Source of the DNA: Streptomyces nymphaeiformis | GTDB taxonomy: Bacteria > Actinomycetota > Actinomycetes > Streptomycetales > Streptomycetaceae | Reading direction: 5' to 3' | Assembly (NCBI RefSeq): GCF_014203895.1 | Contig: NZ_JACHJY010000003.1 | Coordinates: forward strand, 620,001-684,000 | DNA length: 64,000 nucleotides | Shown: piece by piece, positions 26,191 through 35,730 of the stretch | How the letters are laid out: each line of letters begins with the position of its first letter | Position numbering within the stretch: the first letter of the stretch is position 1 | Translations under genes and position numbers: made by a program | The notes under the pieces: generated by a model | What the model was told of the DNA's origin: nothing | The model's input: the letters and a program-made list of their open reading frames with translations, nothing else | Database searches by the model: none

Positions 26191-27876
26191 ATGACCAGCC
26201 CTTCCCACGAAGCGCCGGGCGTCGTCCGGGCCCCGCGCGGCACCGAACTGAACTGCCTCGGATGGCAGCAGGAGGGCGCCCTGCGGATGCTCATGAACAA
26301 CCTCGACCCCGAGGTCGCCGAGCACCCCGAGGACCTCGTCGTCTACGGCGGCACCGGGAAGGCCGCCCGCAACCACGAGGCGTACGACGCGATCGTCCGC
26401 ACCCTCAAGACCCTCAAGGACGACGAGACCCTCCTCGTGCAGTCCGGCAAGCCGGTCGGCGTGATGCGCACGAACGAGTGGGCGCCGCGCGTGCTGCTCG
26501 CCAACTCCAACCTGGTGGGCGACTGGGCCAACTGGGAGGAGTTCCGCAAGCTGGAGGCCGAGGGCCTGACCATGTACGGCCAGATGACGGCCGGTTCGTG
26601 GATCTACATCGGCAGCCAGGGCATCCTGCAGGGCACGTACGAGACCTTCGGCGCCGTCGCCCGCAAGAAGTTCGGCGGCACCCTGGCCGGCACGATCACC
26701 CTGACCGCCGGCATGGGCGGCATGGGCGGCGCCCAGCCGCTGGCCGTGACGATGAACGACGGTGTCGCGATCTGCGTCGACGTCGACGAGACGCGCATCG
26801 ACCGCCGCATCGGCACCCGCTACCTCGACGTCAAGGCCGACAACCTCGACCACGCCCTCGAACTGGCCGTCCAGGCCCGCGACGAGCGCCGTGGCCTGTC
26901 CATCGGCGTCGTCGGCAACGCCGCCGAGATCTTCCCCGAGCTCCTGGAGCGGGGCGCCCCGATCGACATCGTCACCGACCAGACCTCCGCCCACGACCCG
27001 CTGGCCTACCTGCCCGTCGGCATCCCGGTCGAGGACTGGCACAAGGAGCGCGAGGCGGACCCGGCCGGCTTCACCGAGCGCGCGCGCAAGTCGATGGCCC
27101 TGCACGTCGAGGCCATGGTCGGCTTCCTCGACAAGGGCGCCGAGGTCTTCGACTACGGCAACTCCATCCGCGACGAGGCCCGCAAGGCCGGTTACGACCG
27201 GGCCTTCGACTTCCCCGGCTTCGTCCCGGCGCACATCCGCCCGCTGTTCGAGGAGGGCCTCGGCCCGTTCCGCTGGGCCGCGCTGTCCGGCGACCCGGCC
27301 GACATCGCCAAGACGGACGCCGCGATCAAGGAGCTGTTCCCCGAGAACGAGCACCTGCACCGCTGGCTGGACATGGCCGGCGAGCGCGTCTCGTTCGAGG
27401 GCCTGCCCGCCCGCATCTGCTGGCTCGGTTACGGCGAACGCCACCGCGCGGGCCTGAAGTTCAACGAGATGGTGGCGAACGGCGAACTGTCCGCCCCCGT
27501 CGCCATCGGCCGCGACCACCTCGACTCCGGCTCCGTCGCCTCCCCGTACCGGGAGACCGAGTCGATGCTCGACGGCTCCGACGCCATCGCCGACTGGCCG
27601 CTGCTCAACGCCCTGGTGAACACCTCCTCCGGCGCCTCCTGGGTCTCCATCCACCACGGCGGCGGCGTCGGCATGGGCCGCTCCATCCACGCCGGCCAGG
27701 TCTGCATCGCCGACGGCACCGAGCTCGCGGCCCGCAAGCTGGAGCGCGTCCTGACGAACGACCCGGGCATGGGTGTCATCCGGCACGTGGACGCCGGATA
27801 CGAGTACGCCTCCTCGGTCGCCAAGGAGCGCGGCGTGCGCATCCCGATGACGGAGACCGGGGACGGCACGGCGTGA
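26191..27876 (+). CDS. hutU: Urocanate hydratase
   Basis: A 561-residue enzyme of the usual length that converts urocanate to imidazolonepropionate using tightly bound NAD+. Conserved blocks are [60 protein letters not shown] (the NAD-binding glycine stretch) and [24 protein letters not shown] near the C-terminus. GAGGAG lies 7 bp before the ATG. It overlaps hutG by 4 bp (GTGA), so the two are translationally coupled. Confidence 0.95.
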   Translation: MTSPSHEAPGVVRAPRGTELNCLGWQQEGALRMLMNNLDPEVAEHPEDLVVYGGTGKAARNHEAYDAIVRTLKTLKDDETLLVQSGKPVGVMRTNEWAPRVLLANSNLVGDWANWEEFRKLEAEGLTMYGQMTAGSWIYIGSQGILQGTYETFGAVARKKFGGTLAGTITLTAGMGGMGGAQPLAVTMNDGVAICVDVDETRIDRRIGTRYLDVKADNLDHALELAVQARDERRGLSIGVVGNAAEIFPELLERGAPIDIVTDQTSAHDPLAYLPVGIPVEDWHKEREADPAGFTERARKSMALHVEAMVGFLDKGAEVFDYGNSIRDEARKAGYDRAFDFPGFVPAHIRPLFEEGLGPFRWAALSGDPADIAKTDAAIKELFPENEHLHRWLDMAGERVSFEGLPARICWLGYGERHRAGLKFNEMVANGELSAPVAIGRDHLDSGSVASPYRETESMLDGSDAIADWPLLNALVNTSSGASWVSIHHGGGVGMGRSIHAGQVCIADGTELAARKLERVLTNDPGMGVIRHVDAGYEYASSVAKERGVRIPMTETGDGTA

Positions 27877-28853
27877 GCACCTTCCAGGAGACCGCTCCCC
27901 CGGTCACGGACGTCCCGGCCCGCCCCTGGTCGGGCCGGGACGACGGGCCCGGTGCCGAACACCTGCGGTGGCACAAGGCCGTCGAGCTCGACCCGGAGCT
28001 GACGGAGCCCGGCGACGTGGCGTTCGTCGGCTTCGGCTCCGACGAGGGCGTGCGCCGGAACAAGGGGCGGCAGGGCGCCGCGCAGGGCCCCGACGCCCTG
28101 CGGCGGGCCCTCGCCCCGATGGCGCTGCCGAAGCCGCTGCGGGCCCTCGACGCCGGTGACGTGACGGTCGACGGCGACGCGGACGACGCCCTGGAGGCCG
28201 GTCAGCAGCGGCTGGGCCGGGCGGTCGCGCACCTCGTCGAAGCGGGCCACCCCGTGGTGGTCCTCGGCGGCGGGCACGAGGTCGCGTTCGGGACGTACAG
28301 CGGTCTGGAGCAGACGCGGGCCCTCAAGGCCGGCGGGCGGCTCGGGGTGCTGAACCTCGACGCGCACTTCGATCTCCGCGAGGACGCGCGGCCCAGCTCG
28401 GGCACGCCGTTCCTGCAGATGGCGCAGAGCGAGCGGCGGCACGGCCGCGACCTCAACTACTGGGTGCTCGGCATCAGTCAGGCCGCCAACACCGAGGCGC
28501 TGTTCCGCACCGCGGAGTCGCTCGGGGTGCGGTACCTGGAGGACGGCGAGTGCGGGCTGCTCGCCATGGCGCGGGTGGAGGCCTTCGTCGACGAGTTCCT
28601 CGCGAGCTGCGACCTCGTCCACCTGACGATCGACCTGGACGTGCTGCCGGCGGCCGTCGCCCCCGGGGTCAGCGCGCCCGCCGCGTACGGCGTGCCGATG
28701 GAGGTCGTCGAGCAGGTCTGCACACGGGTCGCGCGCAGCGGCAAGCTCGTGGTCGTCGACGTCGCCGAGCTCAATCCGGAGTTCGACGTCGACCAGCGCA
28801 CGGCGCGGGCCGCCGCGCGTCTGGTGCACCGGACGGTCACCACCTGGGCGTGA
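27873..28853 (+). CDS. hutG: Formimidoylglutamase (arginase family)
   Basis: A 326-residue ureohydrolase-fold enzyme. The metal ligands are visible in [22 protein letters not shown] and [12 protein letters not shown]. Coupling to hutU and the overall sequence ([20 protein letters not shown]) indicate formimidoylglutamase, which splits formiminoglutamate to glutamate and formamide in the last step of histidine breakdown. The start is the GTG at 27873 overlapping the hutU stop. Confidence 0.9.
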   Translation: MSTFQETAPPVTDVPARPWSGRDDGPGAEHLRWHKAVELDPELTEPGDVAFVGFGSDEGVRRNKGRQGAAQGPDALRRALAPMALPKPLRALDAGDVTVDGDADDALEAGQQRLGRAVAHLVEAGHPVVVLGGGHEVAFGTYSGLEQTRALKAGGRLGVLNLDAHFDLREDARPSSGTPFLQMAQSERRHGRDLNYWVLGISQAANTEALFRTAESLGVRYLEDGECGLLAMARVEAFVDEFLASCDLVHLTIDLDVLPAAVAPGVSAPAAYGVPMEVVEQVCTRVARSGKLVVVDVAELNPEFDVDQRTARAAARLVHRTVTTWA

Positions 28854-28870
28854 CGCCCTTCCCCTGAACA

Positions 28871-28914
28871 GGCCGCCAGGCCGCCCGGCATACGAGAGCC
28901 GCGGCCTGGCGGCC
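28871..28914 (+). terminator. Hairpin terminator after hutG
   Basis: GGCCGCCAGGCCGC (28871-28884) and GCGGCCTGGCGGCC (28901-28914) form a perfect 14-bp stem, 18 bp after the hutG stop. No clear T-tract follows. Several inverted copies of GGATCCGC-like sequence then fill the gap to hutD. Confidence 0.75.
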
Positions 28915-28988
28915 GCGACTCTTCCCGCCCGGATCAGCTCAGCGGAGCGGATCCGCCCACGCCCGGATCCGCTCAGGCCCCGATCCGC

Positions 28989-29558
28989 TCAGCGGACGTC
29001 CGTGAGGGCGACGATCGCGAGGACCCCGTCGACGGTGACGTCGACGGGGTCCTCGTCGTCCTGGAGCAGGACCGCGTCGAGCCGGCCGAGGCCGACGGAC
29101 TCCCCGCCCGGCGTCGCGGTGCCGTCGAGGACGATCGCGAGGACACGGGTCCCGGGGGCGGGGCGCAGCACCGTACCGCGGCGTTCGACGGACACCTCGG
29201 CCTTCACCTCGCCGCGCCGCACCATGACGTTGAAGTCGACGATGGGGCCGTCGAGCAGCCGGCAGTCGGTGGCGGCGTCGCCGGAGAAGGCGAAGGGCGC
29301 ACAGGGGGTGTCGACGACGTGCTCCGCGCCGTCGACGGTGAGGACCATGCCCGGCCCGTCGACGACGGTGATGATCCGGTCGACGCCCTCGAACGTGGAG
29401 AAGGGACCGCTGCTCGCGACGTCGGCGACGCTGATCCGCCACGCGAAGTCGTCGGTGCCGGCGCCATGGGGGTGGGCGACGACCTCGGTGGTGATGCCGC
29501 CGCCGTTCTTCCAGGGTGCGGGGGTCCGGTCGTGCGCGCGCAGGATCTGAGGTGCCAT
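28989..29558 (-). CDS. hutD: HutD/Ves-family protein
   Basis: A 189-residue bicupin-like protein of the HutD family. The signature PWKNGGGITTEVV lies at the N-terminus and FAWRISVADVASSGPFSTFE follows. HutD is a conserved non-enzymatic member of hut loci, thought to limit the pathway by binding an intermediate. ATG 29558 gives the conserved start. It is convergent with hutG and follows the decarboxylase gene on the minus strand, separated from it by a terminator. Confidence 0.88.
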   Translation of the reverse strand: MAPQILRAHDRTPAPWKNGGGITTEVVAHPHGAGTDDFAWRISVADVASSGPFSTFEGVDRIITVVDGPGMVLTVDGAEHVVDTPCAPFAFSGDAATDCRLLDGPIVDFNVMVRRGEVKAEVSVERRGTVLRPAPGTRVLAIVLDGTATPGGESVGLGRLDAVLLQDDEDPVDVTVDGVLAIVALTDVR

Positions 29559-29618
29559 GAGGGTGTTCTTCCTTCTGGATCTGATCGGTCGGTGGGGGAA
29601 ATCGGTCGGTCGGGAAAA

Positions 29619-29668
29619 CACGACATCCTCCCCCGCCGCCTGGGGGCCGCGGGAGAGGAGGTGTCGTG
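29619..29668 (-). terminator. Rho-independent terminator of the decarboxylase gene
   Basis: CACGACA with CCTC and CCCGC pairs with GCGGG, GAGG and TGTCGTG in a long interrupted stem. On the minus strand it is followed by TTTT. It lies just after the decarboxylase stop and before hutD, which must then have its own promoter or rely on read-through. Confidence 0.7.
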
Positions 29669-29679
29669 GGTCGGTCGGG

Positions 29680-32394
29680 CTAGCGCTCGGCGGTGTGACG
29701 GGTGTCGAGGGCGCTCTCGGTGAAGACCCGGTATCCGGTCGCCGGGTCGTATCCGTGGATCTCGCGGGTGTCGAGGGCGGCCATGTACGTCAGGACGTCC
29801 TTGCTGACGATCTGCCCGGGGACGAGCACGGGGAAGCCGGGCGGGTACGGGGTGACGAACGTGGCCGAGACGACGGTGCGGCCCCGCGCCATGGCGTCGG
29901 TGATGGCGTCCACCGACAGGTGCTCGCACTGGGTGTCGTCGTAGGCGAGGAAGAACGCGGAGCGCATGTCGCCCTCGGGGGTGCGCGGGCTCGGCCGGAA
30001 CGCCGGGTGGAACGCACTGAAGTCGGGCAGGGCCGCGGAGCCCGCGTCGAGGCCGGTGGCGGCGCTGTCGTGTGCGGCCCGGTCGTGCGGGCTCATCTCG
30101 CCGATGCGTTCCTCCAGGTCCTCGGCGATGCGGACGAGCACCTCGATCAGGTAGGCGACGGAGCTGCGGGTGGTGCCGATGTTCGTCATGAACAGCAGCG
30201 TGTTGCGGGTCGTCTTGTTGACCTGGATGCCGTGCCGGTCCATCAGGAGGTCGTGCTTGAAGGTGTCCCCGTCGATCCCGGTGCGCCCGATGTGCAGGGT
30301 GGCGCGGGTGGGGTCGAGGACGAACTCGTCCTCCTCCCAGGCCCGTTCCATCCGGGCGAGGCCGGTGCGCAGGGGCTGCTCGATGCCGGAGGAGCGGAAG
30401 CGGGGCGGGACGAGTTCCGGCGTGGTGAGGATGCGCAGGTAGCGGCTGAGCAGCGGGTGCTGGGCGACCGCGTCGCGGAGCACTCCGGCCTGTTCGAGCT
30501 GCTTCTGGACGAGCGCGAAGCCCTCGAAGACGGCCTGCCGGCGGCCGAGGTCCATCGAGGCGAGGATCTGGTAGTTGGGCGACGTCGAGGTGTGCGTCAT
30601 GTACGCCTCGTGGAACACCTCGGCGACCTTGTGGCGGAAGTCCTGGTCGAAGACGTGGACCATCGAGCCCTGGCGCATCGAGGTGAGCGTCTTGTGCGTG
30701 GACTGGGTGGCGTAGACGCGGACGCGGACCTTCTCCGGGTCGGGCATCAGCCGGGTGGTGGCGAGGGTCTCGTCGTCGGGGTCGTCGCCGAGGCTCGCAC
30801 GGTGGGCCGCATAGGTGTCGGCGTACGCGGGGTCGCGGTAGCGGTCGGTGAGGGTGCGGGCCGCGTCCATGGCGGTGCGGCGGCGGTAGACGGGGTGGAA
30901 GCGGGCGAAGGCGAACCAGGCCTCGTCCCACAGGAACGCCAGGTCCGGCTTGAGGGCCAGGCACTCCTCCATCACGCGCGAGGGGTTGTAGACGATCCCG
31001 TCGAAGGTGCAGTTGGTGAGCATGAGGAGCTTGACGCGGTGCAGGACGCCCTCGTGCTTGAGCATCAGCAGCTTCCGCTTGATCTCCTCCACCGGCACGG
31101 CGCCGTACATGCCGTACTCGTCGAGGGGATAGGCGTCGAGGTAGACGACGTGGGCACCGGCGAGGACGAGTCCGTAGTGGTGCGACTTGTGGCAGTTGCG
31201 GTCCACGAGCACGATGTCGCCGGGTCGTACGAGCGCCTGCACGACGATCTTGTTGGCGGTGGAGGTGCCGTTGGTGACGAAGTAGGTCTGGCGGGCGCCG
31301 AAGGCCTCGGCGGCCAGGTCCTGGGCCTCGCGCAGCGGACCGGTGGGGGCGAGCAGGGAGTCCAGGCCGCCGGAGGTGGCGGAGGTCTCGGCGAGGAAGA
31401 TGTTCAGGCCGTAGAAGTCCGCGATCTCCGGTATCCAGGGCGAGTTGAGCACCGAGGCGCCGCGGGAGACGGGCAGGGCGTGGAAGACGCCGGTGGGCTT
31501 GCGGCTGTGGGCGCGCAGCGCGGTGAAGAACGGGGCGCGGTGGCGTTCGGTGATGCCGTGCAGGATCGACAGGTGCAGTTCGAGGAGGCCTTCGCGGGCG
31601 TGGAAGACGCGCCGGAAGCGGCGGCCGATGCGGCTCGCGGTGGACTCGACGGCCCGTTCGGACACGAGGTAGAGGTCGAGTTCGGGGCGCAGGGCGAGGA
31701 GCCGGTCGCCGAGGGCGCGGATCCGTTCGCCGCTGTCCCCTGGTGCGGCGGCGTCGGTGGCCTCGTCGAAGAACCGGCGGACGACGCTGAGGTCGTGGCG
31801 GGAGCGCGCGGTGAACCGGTCGCGGATGACGACGGCCTGGAGGCTGGAGTTGACGAGGGAGGCGATGACCGCGTCCTCGAAGCTGGGGGCGACGACGATC
31901 TCGTAGCCGAACTCGTCGTCGGGGCGGCGCAGCCGGCGCAGTTCGGCGCGCAGCGCCTGTTCCTCGGCGGCGTCCAGGTCGCCGACGACGAGGACCTCGA
32001 AGTACGGGGCGGAGGGCGCGGGCGGGGTGTGCGCGGGGTCCGTCGTCTCGTCGGGCGCGGCGCTCGGGGTGGCGGCGGTGTGCGGGGCGGTGCCGTGGTG
32101 GCGGTGTCCGGCGAGGGCGCGGTACAGCTCGTCGGTGCGCTGGGCGAGTTGCCGGTACTCGTGCTGGTCGTGGAGCCCGCGGAGTTCCTTCAGCGCGGCC
32201 GTGCCGGGGAAGGCCCAGCAGTGCTCGACGGGTGTCAGGAGGCGGATGAGTTCCCGGATGCGCGCGGCGGTGTCCGGGCGACCGTCCGGACCCTGGGTGG
32301 CGAGGCGGTGGGTGAGGTCCGCCAGTGAGCTCCAGGCGTCGGCGCGCAGTTGACCGACGCTGTTGTGCACCGTGGCGGTCGGCAGGTCATTCAC
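29680..32394 (-). CDS. Large PLP-dependent Orn/Lys/Arg-type decarboxylase
   Basis: A 904-residue fold-type I decarboxylase. An N-terminal wing or receiver-like domain (YFEVLVVGDLDAAEEQALRA, about residues 130-250) precedes the PLP domain. YFVTNGTSTANKIVVQALV and DRNCHKSHHYG are the cofactor-binding loops. FLWDEAWFAF supplies the Asp that binds the pyridine ring, and Lys568 in YATQSTHKTLTSMRQGS should form the Schiff base. Family members act on arginine, lysine or ornithine. Its place between hutD and hutH is unusual and raises the question of whether it decarboxylates histidine or a related amine precursor. The substrate is not fixed by the sequence. Confidence 0.85.
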   Translation of the reverse strand: MNDLPTATVHNSVGQLRADAWSSLADLTHRLATQGPDGRPDTAARIRELIRLLTPVEHCWAFPGTAALKELRGLHDQHEYRQLAQRTDELYRALAGHRHHGTAPHTAATPSAAPDETTDPAHTPPAPSAPYFEVLVVGDLDAAEEQALRAELRRLRRPDDEFGYEIVVAPSFEDAVIASLVNSSLQAVVIRDRFTARSRHDLSVVRRFFDEATDAAAPGDSGERIRALGDRLLALRPELDLYLVSERAVESTASRIGRRFRRVFHAREGLLELHLSILHGITERHRAPFFTALRAHSRKPTGVFHALPVSRGASVLNSPWIPEIADFYGLNIFLAETSATSGGLDSLLAPTGPLREAQDLAAEAFGARQTYFVTNGTSTANKIVVQALVRPGDIVLVDRNCHKSHHYGLVLAGAHVVYLDAYPLDEYGMYGAVPVEEIKRKLLMLKHEGVLHRVKLLMLTNCTFDGIVYNPSRVMEECLALKPDLAFLWDEAWFAFARFHPVYRRRTAMDAARTLTDRYRDPAYADTYAAHRASLGDDPDDETLATTRLMPDPEKVRVRVYATQSTHKTLTSMRQGSMVHVFDQDFRHKVAEVFHEAYMTHTSTSPNYQILASMDLGRRQAVFEGFALVQKQLEQAGVLRDAVAQHPLLSRYLRILTTPELVPPRFRSSGIEQPLRTGLARMERAWEEDEFVLDPTRATLHIGRTGIDGDTFKHDLLMDRHGIQVNKTTRNTLLFMTNIGTTRSSVAYLIEVLVRIAEDLEERIGEMSPHDRAAHDSAATGLDAGSAALPDFSAFHPAFRPSPRTPEGDMRSAFFLAYDDTQCEHLSVDAITDAMARGRTVVSATFVTPYPPGFPVLVPGQIVSKDVLTYMAALDTREIHGYDPATGYRVFTESALDTRHTAER

Positions 32395-32483
32395 CGGGGA
32401 ACGGCTCCTTCTGAGGGCTGCCCGGCCGGCCGCGGACGGGGAAGGCGGGGGTGTCTTGGGCCTGGGGTGGCAGCGGCCTGCCG

Positions 32484-32515
32484 CGCCTTCCGGGTCCCGC
32501 GGGACCCGGAAGGCG
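32484..32515 (-). terminator. Hairpin terminator after hutH
   Basis: CGCCTTCCGGGTCCC and GGGACCCGGAAGGCG form a perfect 15-bp stem with a 2-nt loop, 18 bp downstream of the hutH stop on the minus strand. Confidence 0.8.
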
Positions 32516-32533
32516 TGAGGGACTGCGTCCGGG

Positions 32534-34069
32534 TCAGACCAGGGCGCCGGTGACGGACTCGGCGGCGGCCAGGGCGCGGCCGGAGGCCACGTACTGGACG
32601 GCCTCCTCGATCTCGGGGGCGAGCCAGCGGTCGGTGCCGGGGCCCTCGACGGTCTCGCGCAGCCCGTCGCGCACCGCGGCCGTGGCCGGGGCGGGGGTGA
32701 GCGGGGCGCGCAGGTCGAGGGCGCGGGCGGCGGTGTAGAGCTCGACGGCGAGGACGCGGCCGAGGCCGTCGACGGCGCGGCGGAGCTTGCGGGCGGCCGC
32801 CCAGCCCATGGACACGTGGTCCTCCTGCATGGCGCTGGAGGGGATCGAGTCGACGGAGGCCGGGGTGGCGAGCCGCTTGAGCTCGGAGACGATCGCGGCC
32901 TGCGTGTACTGGGCGATCATGTGGCCGGAGTCGACGCCCGGGTCGTCGGCGAGGAAGGCGTTCAGACCGCGGTTGCGGGCCGGGTCGAGGAACCGGTCGG
33001 TGCGGCGCTCGGAGATCGAGGCGACGTCGGCGACGGTGATGGCGAGGAAGTCGAGCACGGCGGCGACGGGGGCGCCGTGGAAGTTGCCGTTGCTCTCGAC
33101 GCGGCCGTCGAGGGTGACGACCGGGTTGTCGACGGCGCTGGCGAGCTCGCGGGAGGCGACGAGTGCGGCGTGGCCGAGGGTGTCGCGGGCGGTGCCGTGG
33201 ACCTGCGGGGTGCAGCGCAGCGAGTAGGCGTCCTGGACGTAGGTGCAGTCCGGGCCCGCGTGGCTGGCGATGATCGCCGAGTCGGCGAGCAGGGAGCGCA
33301 GGTTGCCGGCGCTGTCGCCCTGGCCGGGGTGCGGGCGCATGGCCTGGAGGTCGGCGGCGAACACGGCGTCGGTGCCGAGCTGGCCCTCGACGCTCATGGC
33401 GGCGGCGATGTCGGCGGTGCTCAGCAGGCGGCGCAGGTCGTGGAGGGCGAGGACGAGCATGCCGAGCATGCCGTCGGTGCCGTTGATGAGGGCCAGGCCC
33501 TCCTTCTCCTCCAGGACGACCGGGGTGATGCCGGCCTCGGCGAGGGCCTCGGCGGCGGGCTTGCGCTCGCCGTCGGCGGTGCGGACGACGCCCTCGCCCA
33601 TGACGGCGAGCGCGCAGTGCGCGAGGGGGGCCAGGTCGCCGGAGCAGCCGAGCGAGCCGTACTCGTGGACGACCGGGGTGATGCCCGCGTTCAGGAGCGC
33701 GGCGTAGGCCTCGGCGGTCTCGGTGCGGACGCCGGTGCGCCCGGTGGCGAGGGTGGACAGGCGCAGCAGCATCAGGGCGCGTACGACCTCGCGCTCGACC
33801 TCGGGGCCGGAGCCCGCGGCGTGCGAGCGGACCAGGCTGCGCTGGAGCTGGGTGCGCAGTTCGGTGGGGATGTGGCGGGTGGCCAGGGCGCCGAAGCCGG
33901 TGGAGACGCCGTAGTGGGGCTTGGCGTCGTCGGCGAGGGCCTTGACGACCTCGCGACTGCGGGCGATCTCCTGGAGCGCCTCGGGGGCGAGGGCCACCTG
34001 GGCCCCGTGACGGGCAACGGACACGACTTCGTCGGCGGAGAGGGCACCGACACCAACAACAACGTTCAT
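32534..34069 (-). CDS. hutH: Histidine ammonia-lyase
   Basis: A 511-residue enzyme of typical length that deaminates histidine to urocanate. The MIO cofactor triad lies at residues 142-144 in GSLGCSGDLAPLAH. It reads Cys-Ser-Gly instead of the usual Ala-Ser-Gly; Cys is, as far as I recall, seen in other Streptomyces HutH. Tyr53 in PHYGVSTGFG matches the catalytic tyrosine. LINGTDGMLGMLVLALHDLR and SSAMQEDHVSMGW are further conserved blocks. It is divergent from an IclR gene with two palindromes in between. Confidence 0.94.
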   Translation of the reverse strand: MNVVVGVGALSADEVVSVARHGAQVALAPEALQEIARSREVVKALADDAKPHYGVSTGFGALATRHIPTELRTQLQRSLVRSHAAGSGPEVEREVVRALMLLRLSTLATGRTGVRTETAEAYAALLNAGITPVVHEYGSLGCSGDLAPLAHCALAVMGEGVVRTADGERKPAAEALAEAGITPVVLEEKEGLALINGTDGMLGMLVLALHDLRRLLSTADIAAAMSVEGQLGTDAVFAADLQAMRPHPGQGDSAGNLRSLLADSAIIASHAGPDCTYVQDAYSLRCTPQVHGTARDTLGHAALVASRELASAVDNPVVTLDGRVESNGNFHGAPVAAVLDFLAITVADVASISERRTDRFLDPARNRGLNAFLADDPGVDSGHMIAQYTQAAIVSELKRLATPASVDSIPSSAMQEDHVSMGWAAARKLRRAVDGLGRVLAVELYTAARALDLRAPLTPAPATAAVRDGLRETVEGPGTDRWLAPEIEEAVQYVASGRALAAAESVTGALV

Positions 34070-34124
34070 GTCCCTATGAAGGCGCAGGCGGGGAGGGGTG
34101 CGCGAGGCATGCGGGACAGCTCGT

Positions 34125-34161
34125 GTCTGGGATACAAGACATCTGGTCTGGGATCCCAGAC
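34125..34161. promoter_or_regulatory. Two tandem hut palindromes between hutH and IclR
   Basis: GTCTGGGATACAAGAC (34125-34140, imperfect) and GTCTGGGATCCCAGAC (34146-34161, a perfect palindrome) share the same phase, with centres 21 bp apart, about two helical turns. They lie 56 bp from hutH and 37 bp from the IclR start. The TCTGG...CCAGA form resembles, from memory, the site of the IclR-type HutR of Corynebacterium glutamicum. Confidence 0.75.
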
Positions 34162-34197
34162 AGTAGGTTTACGGCGTCCCTGGTCTACGCTCGCCCC

Positions 34198-34968
34198 ATG
34201 AGCATCGTCCCTGCCGCAGCGCAGGTGCTGGCCGTCCTGCGCTACCTGTCCCGTCAGGCCGCCCCCGTCCCCGCGGCCGCCATCAGCCGGGACGTGGGGC
34301 TGCCGCGCTCGACGACCTACCACCTGCTCGACACCCTGGCCGCGGACGGCTTCGTGGTCCATCTGCCGGAGGAGCGGCGCTACGGTCTCGGGCTCAGCGC
34401 CTTCGAGTTGGCCTCCGGGTACGAGCGCCAGGCGCCGTTCCAGCGCCTCGCGCGGGCCCCGCTCGCCTCCCTCGTGGACCGCACCGGGCACAACGCGAAC
34501 CTCGCCGTCCTGCACGGCCGCGAGGTCATCTACGTCATCGAGGAACGCGCCCCGGGCCGCCCGCCCCTGGTCAGCGAGGTCGGCGTCCGGCTGCCGGCCC
34601 ATCTGACGGCGAGCGGCCGGGCGGTGCTCGCGCTGCTGCCGCCCGCGCAGGTGCGGGCGATCTTCCCGGACCGGTCGGCGTTCGTGCAGCGGCACGGTGC
34701 CGGTCCGGCGACGCTGACGGCGCTGCGCGCGCTGCTCACCCAGGCGCGGCGCCGCGGGTACGCGACGGAGGAGGGCGAGGTGACGCCGGGCCTCTCCTCG
34801 ATCGCCGCGCCGGTCCTCGACCATCACGCGCATCCGATCGCGGGGATCGCGGTCACCTTCCCCGACGAGGCCGTCGACGAGGCGGAGCGGCAGCGGATCG
34901 CGGGGCATGTGGCGCAGACGGCACGGGAACTGACCCGCCGGGTCGGCGGCGCGACGCCCGCCCCCTGA
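34198..34968 (+). CDS. IclR-family regulator, probable HutR
   Basis: A 256-residue IclR-type regulator. The helix-turn-helix reads ISRDVGLPRSTTYHLLDTLA. The effector domain shows HNANLAVLHGREVIYVIEER and VRLPAHLTASGRAVLALL. It starts at ATG 34198 with no clear ribosome-binding site, so it may be leaderless. Divergence from hutH and the two palindromes in the shared promoter region make it the likely regulator of hutH and, through the related site at 26092, of hutUG. Confidence 0.87.
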   Translation: MSIVPAAAQVLAVLRYLSRQAAPVPAAAISRDVGLPRSTTYHLLDTLAADGFVVHLPEERRYGLGLSAFELASGYERQAPFQRLARAPLASLVDRTGHNANLAVLHGREVIYVIEERAPGRPPLVSEVGVRLPAHLTASGRAVLALLPPAQVRAIFPDRSAFVQRHGAGPATLTALRALLTQARRRGYATEEGEVTPGLSSIAAPVLDHHAHPIAGIAVTFPDEAVDEAERQRIAGHVAQTARELTRRVGGATPAP

Positions 34969-35175
34969 ATCGCACCGCGATTACTTTAGGTAATAGGTCG
35001 GCAATCCTGAGTTTCGGAGCGCTCAAGATCGTGCGCCGACGGGTGGGAAATCCCCTGCCGTTAACACAGACTTTAACGATGTTTTGGCAGGTCAGGCCGA
35101 CAAAAACAGCGTAAATCGGATGACCCGAAGATGGGGGCTCCCCAACCGGCACATCGTGGGCTTAACTTATGTGCC

Positions 35176-35676
35176 ATGACCTCCCCCCGCTCCACCTATG
35201 GAGGCGGTTACCACACCGCGCCGTCCTTCCCGGACACCCCCATCTACGACTCCCTCGTCGCGGAGCGGGGCACGCCTCAGATCGCCCCGATCCGAGTGCC
35301 CGCCGCCTACGACACCGGCAGCAGTTACGCCGGCGCCGGAAGCGGTTCCTACCTGCCGGCGCTCCCCGCGGCACTGCCCGCCCTGCCGGCGGCGCCCAGC
35401 CCGCAGCCCGCCCCCGCGTACGGCGGCGGTTACGGCTACCCGCAGCCGGCGGCGCAGATGGCGCCCGTCCCGATGCAGCACGCCCCCACGCCGTACATCC
35501 CGCAGCAGCCGGTGGCCCCGCGCGGCTACCCGGGCGGCGGGTACCCGCAGCAGCCCCGCCCGGCCGCCGCCGGATACGAGGCGATGCGCCCGGTGGCCCC
35601 CCGGCCCGCGCCGGTTCCGGCCCCCGCGCCGTACGACGACCCGTACAACCGTCCTTACCAGGGTGGAGGTTACTGA
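35176..35676 (+). CDS. Pro/Gly/Ala/Tyr-rich protein of unknown function
   Basis: A 166-residue low-complexity protein starting MTSPRSTYGGGYHTAPSFPD. The rest is rich in Pro, Ala, Gly, Tyr and Gln, and the end is PYNRPYQGGGY. No hydrophobic segment or catalytic motif is seen. A TAACTTA sequence lies 7 bp before the ATG and could be a -10 element, suggesting a leaderless transcript. The preceding 207 bp is AT-richer than its surroundings and holds no gene. Similar proteins are conserved in Streptomyces, but their role is unknown. Confidence 0.7.
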   Translation: MTSPRSTYGGGYHTAPSFPDTPIYDSLVAERGTPQIAPIRVPAAYDTGSSYAGAGSGSYLPALPAALPALPAAPSPQPAPAYGGGYGYPQPAAQMAPVPMQHAPTPYIPQQPVAPRGYPGGGYPQQPRPAAAGYEAMRPVAPRPAPVPAPAPYDDPYNRPYQGGGY

Positions 35677-35730
35677 CAAGCTCTGCGCAGCGGCCGACGG
35701 GAGGGCCGGGGCGGCTGGCAGGATGAGGGC

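Noticed and set aside
29557..32328. 923-codon plus-strand frame opposite the decarboxylase
   Set aside because: Antisense shadow with Val/Gly/Glu repeats. The minus-strand decarboxylase has complete motifs.
35160..35680. Repeats in the Pro/Gly/Tyr-rich gene considered as a repeat array
   Set aside because: They are low-complexity codons of one protein, not DNA repeats of constant length or a CRISPR array.
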